In this document: positions 47,812 through 59,092 of the stretch, one piece after another
How positions within the stretch are numbered: position 1 is the first letter of the stretch
Layout: the number at the start of each line of letters is the position of its first letter
Assembly (NCBI GenBank): GCA_004123355.1
Contig: SCHM01000003.1
Location: forward strand, 4,297,058 to 4,361,057
Source of the DNA: Amphirosellinia nigrospora
Taxonomy: Eukaryota > Ascomycota > Sordariomycetes > Xylariales > Xylariaceae
DNA length: 64,000 bases
Direction of reading: 5' to 3'
The notes under the pieces: model-generated
Told to the model about the DNA's origin: nothing
The model's input: the letters and a program-made list of their open reading frames with translations, nothing else
Databases searched by the model: none
Made by a program: the position numbers and the translations under genes

Positions 47812-50800
47812 ATGGCGCCAAGACACGCTCTGTAAGGAACTTCCAACCTAATTTTAATGACGTTCTTGGTATTCTGACTGTTCAAACCAGAATCGTGCTT
47901 ATCAACGGCATAGAGTGTTGCAATGACTTTCTAGGTGCAAGCAATGAAGCCGAACACGTGAACCGAAAGGCCGCAATTCTGGAGCGGTTTCCCGGCTCCA
48001 GAGTCATAGAGTTCAATGCATTTCCGGGCCCGGAGGTTCGATCGAACTTCCCAATGGATGATTGGATCAGACAAAGCGCCATGGAAGCGTTGCAAGATTT
48101 AGAAGATGCCTCTCAGGTATATATACTACTTTTCCTCTCCTCGTTAAACACGTAATTTCGGAAATTAACTGCAGTAGAACACCCTTTCTTCTCAGCCGAT
48201 TGTCTTCATTGCAAATAACATAGGTGTTGCATTAGCGAAACAAGTAAGCAAATATATGTGAGGTTCGGGAGTCTTCAGCCTTCTGACCAGCTAGCAGATG
48301 ATACTGCTCACCTTCAACGGTAGCAACACTTTTGTATCGGCTTATCGAATTGTGGCTATGGTACGCTATCTTTGATGCAATTTCTTAGATATTTTTTATC
48401 TCACCTGCGACAACTTCATTAACTGGCCTGCAGTTTTTCGCCGGCTACCCCGATGTCAACGGCACGATACAACACCGTCATTACCAGCAATTAATATCTA
48501 AACTCTCACTGGACAACGCGCACAGACTTTATTCCGAAACATTAACGGGAATGTTCAATATACTGCCTGGCGTTCTCTCTACGATAGATAGCGAGTTTGC
48601 TACCGTTGATGTTAGATATTGCCCAACATATGTAAGTGCATGTCTTGCTCGAGATTCATATTAAACCCTTGCCGCCGCCTGTTATCGACTGGAAGGTATT
48701 GCACGAGGAGGCATTGGGTGACAACATGAACACCACCTGAGCTACGTTGATATGAGAAATTATACCACTTAGCTGACGGCCAACTAGCTACCATGTCTTC
48801 CGTTGAGCCTCGAAGATTTCTTCCCTGAATTGGAGCAGGCATTTTATACAATCGATCATATAATATGCAGAGAACACACTCGTATGTATTCGCTTCTCCC
48901 ATTGTGTGGCATTGAACTGAGCCGGGTATAGAACTTTTACCAACGTACACGTTGTTTTTACAATGTGCCAAGGAAATGGCTTCGGAACTTCGAAGACCTG
49001 CACTTCCTCGAGAGAACATTGATTCAGCTGCATGGGTGCTGAACCACACCACTTTCAAGGAGTGGAGGGAACTAGGTTCGTCCCCACACTCTTTATCAGT
49101 GGCCCGCCAGGTTTTGGAAAGAGAATGTTGTCATGGTCTCTTCCATATCTCTTAAACGCCCAGAACCAAAAGATAGGGAACGGTCAGAGGGAACTTTACC
49201 TGGTGTTTAACTTTGGCCGCTGCAATACCCGGCTCGATATAGAGCAGAACCTTGTTATGTCTCTTGTCTACCAGTGTCTCGCTCTACGACCACAACTCTT
49301 CCAAAAGGCCAAGGCGATGTGTCAGTTAATACGTAATCTTCGCCCCGGGTCCGTCTCCTGTAGCCGATTGTGGTCGCTTCTTCTCCGACTATTATTGTTC
49401 TCGGACGATCACCGGATATATCTGATCCTGGTTGATATAGATCAAATCCAAGGGGGGCGAATTGGCCCGTTGGACATCTTCAATAGCCTACATCAGCTTA
49501 CCACCAGTTTGATGATGCCGGAGAAACTCAGGATCTTAGTAACAGGGCGCGCTATCGTTAAAACGGAATCTGACCAGCCGATGCAAATAGACTTAGCCGA
49601 TAGCGAGGAGTCGAGAGTCGCCATCCAACGAGCTTTGTTCCAGACAGCTTTGAAGATTATGTCAAAAAGACCAGCTTGGAGGGGTCACTTCGAGGAAATC
49701 ACTGAGAACCCTTGTTTTTCTGATTCAAGCTACTCCGACACTATGTTGAGAATTGCATTGCTGGAGCACGCCACGGTTCAGTCCACGAGAACCTCGTTAA
49801 CACAAGCCCTAAAATCAGTTGAGTCGATCAGCTCAACTGACGGGTTATATCAACTCTTGCTTGACAATCTTGATAATTTCAGCCTGGTTAGGGAAGCCCT
49901 TAATTGGATCTTTCATGCAACTCGGCCCTAACGATACCCGAGCTGTCAGTCGCAATAACACTGTCCTCTATCTACGAGAGCAACGGGAACGGAGCCATAG
50001 GGTTCTCAGAAGACGAAAATATGATGAGATTGCTCGAGGATAATGTATCCTGGGATCTTAGAAGGGATCTTGAGGGCATTTTTGACAAAGTTATCGAAGT
50101 GGTCGGCTCTATGGGCAACGTCCGCATCATCCACAACAGCTTTCGGCAATATTTTATGAGTCGCGCAGATTTAATTATTCCCGACTTCCACTCAATCGCC
50201 ACTGAAAACTGTATAGCTTACCTTTCAGCTGCTTCAAAACAGGAGGGTCTCGGGGATCCTTCAAGGGCGCTCGAATTCCTTAGCTATGCAGACCAGAACT
50301 GGCCTGAACATTACAAGTTATCGGAGCCAAATCAATGGCTAGATCAGGCGGTCTTTAGATTCCTGGGATATGAAGGACAAGCCTGGGTTGACAGGTTCCT
50401 GACTAATGCCGGTGATATCTCGGATGCGGTTGGGGGAAGCCCCCTGGCGATGATGGCAGAGCGAGAACTAACTAACATAGTGAATAGTATGGAGCCGGGC
50501 CTCCACTCACCCGTGATAGAGGCCTGGGAATCCGAAGTGGCCCTTAAAGCGGTAATATGGCGCAACGACCTTGGCATGTTTGGAAAACTTCTGACTACGG
50601 TAATGCCCTTTCTAGAGCCCACATCTCTGCAGGATTGCCTCCAAGTGGCTTCTGAGAGTGGTCGTACCGAACACGCCATCATGATTCTCTCACGTCTAGA
50701 TGTTAGTGACGTCGATACCCTAGCAAAATCACACGAGTCCCCTTGTTTGGTTGCTGCAAGAAATGGCCACATGGAGACAGTAGAAGCGCTGCTGGACCGA

Positions 50801-53800
50801 CTACCCGAGGAGGCCATCCTGCAAACAGACTCGTCGTCTCGCACGGTATTTCACTGGGCAGCTGCGTGGGGGGATGTGAACGCCCTGAGAAGTTTAAGCA
50901 GGCGGAAAGGCGCAGGTGCTAAAATACTTTCAGTTGGCTGGATGACTTCTACGCCACTGTGCTTAGCAGCCGCGGCGGGATCGGTAGAAGCCGTCAAGTT
51001 TCTATTGGGATTCTCGAAGGAGTTGCTCCCGAAGAAATATAATGACATCTTAGCTGTCATACGCATAGCCGTCGAAGAAGGCCACGAAGATGTCGTGAAC
51101 ACATTAATAATGGCCAGGGCGGATGCGTGGCTTGTGGATGAAGATAGCGGAGACGCCAACAACCTTCTCAATCTAGCAGCGGAGGCCGGTCATCTGTCCG
51201 TATTTTCCCTGCTTGTAGACGAGATAAAAACCAGTTTGGGAGAAAACTCCGGTCGGAGAGAAGGCCGAAAGAGGTCTGTCAATCGGTCTGACGGCTCACT
51301 CTTGAAGTCGGCAGTACTCAGACTAGTGCTCGATTCGAGTTTGAACGTAGCCGCACGCGCTGGGCACAAACATATCGTTCACTACATTCTACACGAGGGT
51401 GGCAAATATACCCCCACAATAAGACTCGGGTTCTTGATACGGAATTACTTTGAATCGGATTGCAACGACACGGTCAGGATCATTCTCAAGGAGAAAGGGG
51501 ACCTCATAAAAGTGGAAGGAGCCGGTTTGATATTGCTAGGGGGTGCCATAAAAGCTAGGCGACCGGATCTAGTGAAGTACATGATAAATACTATGGCTGG
51601 AGAGCCACTTAAGGCTTCGAATGTAAATTTTCGATTTGGAGGGAATTTGTTGCATTATACGGCGTGGAGTGGCCATCGTGCAGTGATGCGGGAGCTACTA
51701 CAACACCCTACAGCAAGTCTACTCCTACAAGACTCGAACATCTCGGGTGGCAAGCCCTTAGATGTTGCTGTATTGAATGGGCAAGAAGGAGTCGTGAAAG
51801 AAATATTGTGCATTAGCAAGGGGCGGCGGCAGTTTCGGACTATCTTCAGGGCGATTAAGACCAAACGGGTGTCGATGGTGAAGCTCCTCCTAGACAATGG
51901 GTGGGAGGCTAGCTCTCGGGATGGACACGGCAATACGCCTCTGCACGCGGCTATTGAAACCGGACAAAGTGGAACAGCCCAGCTCTTACTCCAAAGGAGC
52001 GACCCGGCATTATTAAATGAACGGAACAATGCCGGCGACACCCCGTTGCATATCGCCGTGTCCAAGAAGGATAAACATATCGTCAGGTGGCTTCTCGATA
52101 ATGGCGCAGATCCAAACGTCTTGAACTCGATCACAGGCTTGTCGCCATTACATTTGCTATGCAAGTTAGGGGATGAGGATGTGGAAGAAATGATTAAAGA
52201 ATTTCTCTCGACCGAAACCGGCATTAGAGAAACCGGCGGTGTGCTTCGTCAAGTGACAGATTTTAATCTGCCTGCGGCCGACGGCTCAACGCCACTTCAC
52301 TATGCCGTAGGCTTACGGAACTTTAGTTTTATCAGAGCCCTCTTGAAGCACAGTCCGAACCTAAACGCCGAGGGCACTGAGGTCAGAGCAGAAAGGCTAG
52401 GCATAGAAGTGATCAAGCTACTCCTCAATTCCCAGGCAAACACAGACCCGAGAAAAACGGATCGTGAGAACAAGCCAGCACTAGACATAGCTATTGACAA
52501 GGAAGAGTGGTCCATCGTCAAAGAGTTGGTCGACGCTGGGGCTGAAGTTAACCCCAAACACAATGGAGACAACCCGACTCCGTTATATGCCGCGACGTTA
52601 AAGGGCAACCTACCAACGGTCGAGCTTTTATTAAGCAAGGGAGCCGATCCCCATGTCTCTGGACAGAGCTCGTTACCTGCATTCGAGCTTGCCCTCGCTA
52701 AGGGGTACGAGGATATTGCAAAGGCTCTCTTGAAGTCAGACAACTTTGACGTCAGCAAAGACTCAGCACCGTATAGCTTCGGTTCACACTTACATGCTGC
52801 CTTGTGTACAGGGATGTGGGAGATATTTCACATCCTCGTGGCGAAACGAGCAAACACTGAGCAGAGCGCGCCACCCTATGGAAAACCTATTCATGCGGCC
52901 ATATCTATCGGCTACGACTTCGAAGATGCTCAATCACTTGTCGAGAACCTTGTTGAAATTGGGTCACAGATAAATGACAAGAATATCAGTGGCCGCACTG
53001 TTCTTTCTCTGAGCGCAACAGGGTACCCTGATTCAGACCTTGCCTACCTGTTGAATCTCGGCGCGAACCCAAACATACCCGATCAACTTGGATCTACACC
53101 TTTACATTATGCCGCGCAAGCCGGTGCAAAAGATAACTAGAGAGGTTTATTGAGGGTGGAGGGGATGTGAGGAACAAAGATAAGTGTGATCGAAGTGTCT
53201 TATACCGAGCCGCAGGGAGCGGCGACCACGACACGTTTATGACGGTGATGAAGAATTTACCAGAAGATTGCCGGAAGGATCATCTGGCTTCAGCCATCTT
53301 CCCAGCGATTGCAAGAAGAGCATCAGATATAGTGAAGACTATTCTCGAAGAGACTACGATCTGCGTCGATGCCCGCGATCGCAATGGATGGACGATTCTA
53401 GAGGTTGCGGAAGCCTATGGAGAGAAATCAATCCTTCGTCTTCGTGAGAAAACTGGAGATTCAGTTGAGGCGAATCGAGCGGAGAAAGTTTTGCCATCCG
53501 CATGGTCTGCAAAAGACATAGGGCCCAGGATCCGGCTGTTTGAAAACGACATGGGAGGCTCTATCAAAGGTTCGGCCTAAACTCGTCCTATTGCCTTCAG
53601 GCACTGCTAATAGTCATTTAGGTGCAATTGAGCCGCTCGCTAATATTGGACCAACCAACCTACGAGCGAACGCTTGCATGTGCCCTGATCCCGACACAGG
53701 TGTCTTTTACTTCGAAGTGACAATCTTTCAAGCTAAGTAAGTCTACTGGTAGCCCCAAAAGCCCGATAAAGCTTAAAAAATAGAACACTCTGTGATTATA

Positions 53801-54483
53801 AGGACAACTGCTGATATATATTGGCCACGTAACTAGTCTCGTCTGTGTCGGCTTCTGCGAAGAATACATGATGCTGGACGAAACGGTAGGCCTAGTCAAA
53901 GGGAGCTGGGGTTACCACTCGGACGATGGCCGCGTTTACTGGTTCGTTCCTTAAAGTCTTTTCTACCCCCTTTTGACAATTTTTGGCCTCAGTTGCTCCT
54001 GCATACCCGCGAGACATTGGTCAAATTTTGCCCTTTATGGTAATTACTGACTCTAGTGGTTAAATAGGGGCAGCACGCAGAAAACGAAGAACTATGGCTC
54101 AAGCTTTAGTTTGGAAGATCGGGCGAGAGGGCAGGAGGCTGTTATTGGATGCGGAGTGGATTTCCGAAACAGAGTGGCCTTCTTTACTATTGATGGGGAG
54201 AACCAAGGTAAGCACACATCTTAACCTTTAAGCTTGCCTTGTTCTAGTTCTGCTCGGCATCCATTCTATGCTGCAAATAGCTGACGGGTTTCCAGGGAAC
54301 GTGTTTGATAATATCCACGGGCAGCTATACCCAGCTGTTTCACTGGTTCCGGGAACGAAGGAATCTCGCGTGCTTGTGAACTTTGGGGCACAGCCTTTTC
54401 GGTATAATTTGAAGGACCGAAAAGTTAGTTCTAGGCGATTAGTGAAGCCGTATAGGCGGCGTTTGAACCGAATCAGCCAATAA
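47812..54483 (+). CDS. NLR-like receptor: esterase-like domain, NACHT, ankyrin repeats, SPRY
   Basis: Large STAND/NLR protein (roughly 1900-2000 residues). The N-terminal alpha/beta-hydrolase-like domain (SesB/DUF676 type) runs FGPEVRS-like segments into QPIVFIANNIGVALAK (48196-48243) and FFAGYPD (48434). Introns: 48117-48195, 48244-48297, 48361-48433 and a larger one after 48632. The linker ENIDSAAWVLNHTTFKEW leads to NACHT: P-loop FISGPPGFGKRML (about 49100), Walker B RIYLILVDIDQI, sensor KLRILVTGRA, winged helix ALNWIFHATRPLTIPELSVA and RIIHNSFRQYFM. Ankyrin repeats fill about 50500-53500 (GNTPLHAAIETGQSGTAQLL, GDTPLHIAVSKKDKHIVRWL and more). The C-terminal SPRY spans spliced exons: FYFEVTI, VGFCEEYMMLDETVG, GSWGYHSDDGRVYW, VIGCGVDFRNRVAFFTIDGE, GQLYPAVSLVPGTKES; introns 53737-53836, 53942-54067 and 54208-54295. 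One-base breaks lie near 47820, 49065, 49928, 53136 and 53560. Exons at 48630-48950 are unresolved. Confidence 0.85.
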
Positions 54484-55176
54484 GCCATTCCTGTGTTTTG
54501 AGCATTAGAGGTACGAGTTTACTGAAAGCTGGAACTAAGCAGACACAGACTTAGATATGAACACATATGCATTGCTTCTACTCATCTATTCGCTAACCTA
54601 TGATTTGTATTCATTACATGCAATCTCTCTAACTAATCAGGGAGTTTTATATTTATTTTAAGTAATAAGCCCAATCCTTGGGCGCGAGCGGATACTTAAA
54701 TCTTAATTAAAGCTTAGAAGTAAGCAAGCGGCTGGGTAAAATTCAATAAGGAGCTTAGTGAGCAATGGTCCAGAGATGTTTCCTTTGCATGATATGGCCG
54801 AGAATTTAGATGCGCCTCATATAGTGCCTTGTTCATCCGATAAGATGAGAAAAGTACTCGGCTAATCTTCTTTGTGACATACTGTATCATCCATAGGCTT
54901 TATTAATAAAACACAAGGCTTTGATATTATTGGATATCCAGCAAAGATCATAACAATGCCATTGACCTTTTCATAATTGGATTGTACATCTAATAAAAGA
55001 GGGGATTTAATGATCTCACGATGCTATCTTATTACTTACCTCAGACAATCGGATATAAATATCAGCCTGGGCTGCTTGATATGGCCTTTTTTTTCAATCA
55101 AACAACCAACACTATCAAGATCTTCAATTTTAAATCATACCAATAAGCTTCACCAATTCCCTCCAATCCGATCATC
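54484..55176. other. AT-rich intergenic region
   Basis: 693 bp, strongly AT-rich, between the NLR and SKP1-like genes. No frame. It contains the SKP1-like promoter. Confidence 0.5.
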
Positions 55177-55694
55177 ATGTCTACCAATGATATGGTTACT
55201 CTCCTCAGCAGTGACAATGTTGAGATACAGGCAACTTATAAAGCCGTTCAACAATCTATAACTATCAATACTATGCTCGAGCTCCTTGACGAAGAGCTCA
55301 CAAAGGGCCTTCCCATCCCCGTTCCCGGGGTCGAAGGTGAGACTTTGAAGAAAGTAATGGAGTGGTGTGAAGCTCACCGAGACGACCCCGTCACCAAGCC
55401 GAACGACAAGCCAACCAAAGCAGTATATGTAAGCCACCTTCCCGAATGGGAACGTTCCGGTTACTTCGACTGTGACAAAAACTTACTTATCGAGGTTGCG
55501 AATGCGGCTAATTATTTGGAGATCCCCTCCTTCTCCAGTACACAGTCTTCTTAATTGCTCGCCGTCTAAGAGGAATGAGTACAGAACAGATGAGGGAGTA
55601 TCTAAACATTGAGAACGACTTTTCTCCCGAGGAAGAACAGCGCATTCGCTTAGATAACGCATGGGCTATGAAAGCAGCGCATCCGATTAGATAG
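55177..55694 (+). CDS. divergent SKP1 paralogue (one frame break)
   Basis: SCF ubiquitin-ligase adaptor family. The start MSTNDMVTLLSSDNVEIQ aligns with the SKP1 N-terminus. The POZ-like part has SITINTMLELLDEELTKGLP, IPVPGVEGETLKKVMEWCEA and HRDDPVTKPNDKPTKAVYVS; then FDCDKNLLIEVANAANYLEI. The frame stops early at 55554, but one missing base near 55529-55535 restores PSFLQYTVFLIARRLRGMS, TEQMREYLNIENDFSPEEEQ and RIRLDNAWAM, the SKP1 C-terminal helices that contact F-box proteins. Restored length is 172 residues (519 nt), normal for SKP1. It differs at many positions from canonical SKP1 (for example no CKTVANMI), so it is a paralogue, and may bind fewer F-box proteins. No intron, whereas typical fungal SKP1 genes have several, which hints at a retro- or accessory copy. 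Set in AT-rich DNA beside the NLR gene. Confidence 0.8.
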
Positions 55695-55712
55695 CGCTTG
55701 GGCTATTGATTA
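55638..55712. repeat. 37-bp imperfect tandem duplication at the SKP1-like 3' end
   Basis: CAGCGCATTCGCTTAGATAA at 55638 is repeated as CAGCGCATCCGATTAGATAG at 55675, a 37-bp spacing. The second copy lies out of frame and supplies the stop codon (TAG at 55692-55694). Confidence 0.75.
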
Positions 55713-56621
55713 AACCCCGTTTTCCAGACATCTAAATCAGAAATCTAAAATTCAACTCTTCCTATTCACCTTCTTTCCTTCTTTTCTTAAGTTTCACCTA
55801 GTAATTTTGTGATACCAATGAATTATTTTAGCAAAGAGCTATATTATTACGTACTATAAATCATCGCGCCGTGTAAATAAGCACGTAAATTTAAGATTTA
55901 ACCTTGATCCTTAAGACTATATAATTAAACGGCTTTACTTTCCCTAACACGTATTGGCAATGACAATCAAGTGGAAGAGAAACTAACCGTCAAAATGCTC
56001 TAATAGTAACCCTTAAAAATGTATATTTCTTTACAACGCTCTGATCAGTCCATGAAAACTTTGCAAGCCTCCTATTAGTTAAAGTTTAAATCGAAGCATT
56101 AACTATAACGTATTTATACTTACATAGACTACATACCTAGCTTACGTACTGTAATAGAAAACATAATTACTAACGGGCTCTATATCTTAATACGAAATAT
56201 TTAAAATAGTTGCTTTATTATTAACGATAAAGCTTTCCATTCTAGTAACGACTTGCTCGGCGCTACCGGGTATTTTCAAACATGACTTGAATTTATTAAC
56301 ATTTAAACTTATAGGCAAAATTTTGCTTTATCATTAATCCCAGACTACGTACCAGGTAAATTCCAGCTTATGAGTTCTAATTTATCGTTAGACTAACGGA
56401 GAAAGTCCGTCAAGATAAGACAGCCACGGGGATTTCCCGAAACTTTGGGCCAAGGGTATTGATTAAGGGTTATAATTAGGTGAGAGGGTATTTATAAATA
56501 TGATTTATAGATAGAGTTCAACGTCAAGTCCCTTGTGTGGCCGAGCAGGTTAAGTTGGCATCATACAATTCACAGCCTCTCGCACAATATCAATCTCATA
56601 GTATCACAACCCCCACCCAAA
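55695..56621. other. AT-rich, RIP-like region
   Basis: 927 bp, very AT-rich and rich in TAA/TTA/CTA words (ttaaagtttaaatcgaagca; taattaaacggctttac). No gene, and no recognisable element ends. The last 100 bp are the SDR promoter and leader. Confidence 0.5.
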
Positions 56622-57491
56622 ATGCACAACCTCAAGGGAAAGATCGCAGTCATCATCGGTCTAGGCCAAACAGGGTCCGAGGGCTGGGGGATAGGTGCCG
56701 CCAGCGCCGTAGTCTTGGCCCGACAAGGCGCCATCATCTTCGGCGGGAACAGAACGACAGCGTCCACCACGAAGACGCGCGAGACAATCGAGCGCGAGGG
56801 GGGCCAATGCGACATCGTCGCCACAGACGCGACGTCGTCCGCGTCCGTACAGGCGCTCCTCGAAGCCTGCGTGGCCAAGCACGGACGCATCGACATCCTC
56901 GTCGCCAACGTCGGATACTCACAGCCCGGGTGTCCGGCGACGATGGGGGAAGACGTCTGGGACGGACAGATGGAGGTGAACCTCAAGAGCGTGTACCTCG
57001 CCTGTCACCACGTATTACCCGTCATGGAGTCCCAGCCCAGCGGTGGCGCTATCGTCTGCGTCTCTAGCATCGCGGGCCTGAGATATATCGGGAAGCCGCA
57101 GGTCGCTTACAGCAGTGCTAAGGCGGCCATCATGCAGTTCGTGAAGACGACGGCCGTGATATATGCACAGAGAGGCGTGAGGTTGAATACCGTTGTCCCC
57201 GGCCTCATGGAGACACCATATGTCCGGAGTCTAGCTACGCGATTCCCCGCAGCGACACCGATAGGGGGAGAGGAAGGGGAGAAAGGGTACGGAGCAGCTG
57301 AAGATGAATACGAGGCATTCAAGCGCATGAGAGATGATCAGGTTCCAATGGGTAAGATGGGGGATGCGTGGGATGTTGCTAATGCCGTCTTATTCCTGGT
57401 TTCTGACGAGGCGAGATATATCACGGGACAGAAGATCGTGGTGGATGGTGGCATCACGTCTTCCACGGGAGAACGCAGATTCCATAAGTGA
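56622..57491 (+). CDS. short-chain dehydrogenase/reductase (SDR)
   Basis: Classical NAD(P)-dependent SDR, intact, no intron. Start chosen at 56622 (MHNLKGKIAVIIGLGQTG), where the Rossmann strand begins at residue 8. An in-frame Met at 56535 would add a non-conserved tail. The cofactor motif is IGLGQTGSEGWGIGAASA, with a few extra residues in the glycine loop compared with TGxxxGIG. Next are the D of TDATS, the NAG-like VANVG, the catalytic Ser in VCVSSIAGLRYIG, and YSSAKAAIMQF (YxxxK). The C-terminus has AVLFLVSDEARYITGQKIVV and DGGI, as expected. An insertion of acidic residues (GGEEGEKGYGAAEDEYEAF) lies in the substrate loop. Length 289 residues. Distinctly GC-rich against AT-rich flanks. 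The substrate is unknown; no obvious cluster partner. Confidence 0.9.
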   Translation: MHNLKGKIAVIIGLGQTGSEGWGIGAASAVVLARQGAIIFGGNRTTASTTKTRETIEREGGQCDIVATDATSSASVQALLEACVAKHGRIDILVANVGYSQPGCPATMGEDVWDGQMEVNLKSVYLACHHVLPVMESQPSGGAIVCVSSIAGLRYIGKPQVAYSSAKAAIMQFVKTTAVIYAQRGVRLNTVVPGLMETPYVRSLATRFPAATPIGGEEGEKGYGAAEDEYEAFKRMRDDQVPMGKMGDAWDVANAVLFLVSDEARYITGQKIVVDGGITSSTGERRFHK

Positions 57492-59092
57492 AAGATAGTT
57501 AAAGAGCGAATGCTATACATCATGTCGCCATCAACCGATGTCGTTAGTATTTACAGACTTATTAATCAAGTGGTCTAACCACGTCACTAGTCAGAGCAAC
57601 AAACAGTTTCAGCCGACTTTTGTATTGTGAGAGTAGCAAGTTTTGTCTCTCTAATCCCAATAGAATAGTTTGATTTGATCTTACTACAGATCGCATAATT
57701 TCGACATGATAATCGATTCGGTATCCGACGTATCAAAGAGCTCAAGCGGTCTCCAATTCTAATTTACTCCATAACTACTCATCGGACATACAATCCTACG
57801 GGGTAATTCTCATCGGGCCTAGAAAACGCTACGAGGGAGTGAACGTCAGTTCCCTGGTATCGTAGACTGTGAATAGATGTGCAACATCTGGGCGTAGACT
57901 TCATCGCCACCACCTCAAATCTCACGATCTACACAGCAATTATTCATACTGTACCGGGGTAAATTAAAGACTCTCACCACAACACTTTGTATAGAAAATG
58001 TCAATCTCAGCCCACCTGCAGCCCCTGGCTGCAACAATAGTCAGTGTATTCGACCCATTCTTGCTCAGATGAGGTAGTCGTGATTGGCATCGTGTGAAAG
58101 TGCTTCAACTCGCAGTATGCCCTAGCAGTCCAGGGAAGATGCGGACCTACCCGATCGATCTCGATATGGAAGGCCGATGGAAGGCGCCATAAAGCCACCA
58201 AATTCTGGTGCTGTTGTTACTAACCTCGACGGTTCAGTGGAAACTTGTCCTTCATCCAATCATCCGTATTTGCGGCTATGCCAGGTCATTTCACGTGGCT
58301 CTAAGCAGGCGCGTGGATGTCATGGTCCTCGTAGCTGGAATGGGAGAGAGGGGCGATGGGTTTCGCTATTATCCTGCTGGCTAGTTGTCTCAACGACTTT
58401 GCGAATAAGCGCGAGGATGCTGCACGCAGCGTTAGAATTAGAAACGCAAGGCATGGGGTGATTTCTGCCCCACCGAATGAAGAATTACAGATAGCTAGGG
58501 CCTGAGCTAGGAGTTGTAACAGACTATGTACTGAGGATGGGGAAGTGCGGAAGTTGGACGCTCATCTACGGTCGCGACTTGGTTAGCACGGCCTGTTCTG
58601 AGCATCAAATGGTTCGATTGTAATAACGGAAGCCGTGGTGGTGGAGATACTTGCAATAAATCTCGATAATCATGCGAGGTAGGTATAGTTTCGCGCATTA
58701 GTGGCGTATAGCTAGGCGAATGAAGCTATTCGAAATAGATCCTGTTAATCAACCCCTATCTTAGTCAACTTTGCCGTATAATACATATACTATGTAGATA
58801 GCGAAATTCAACAGATGGTCGAGTCCTCATAATACTAACATACTAATGTCACAATGAGAGTCCACGATATCGGGCCGGTGACCGGGGTTGCCGAGTAAAG
58901 CAACAGCACAGATCGCGCGATCGACGCGAGATCGAGATCTCTCGACAGTGGGGTCGGTCAATAGACGAGGGCCGTGCCTCTCCTGCTCCGATACAAGGCG
59001 GTGTGCTATCGTGCAACCTGTCACGGTTCCGGGATGCACAATAATGTACATGCATAAGTCGATGCTATTTCGGATATTTCCTCAAGCCAGCT

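Noticed and set aside
50344-52758. Minus-strand frames of 106-189 codons inside the NLR gene
   Set aside because: Antisense shadows of the ankyrin region.
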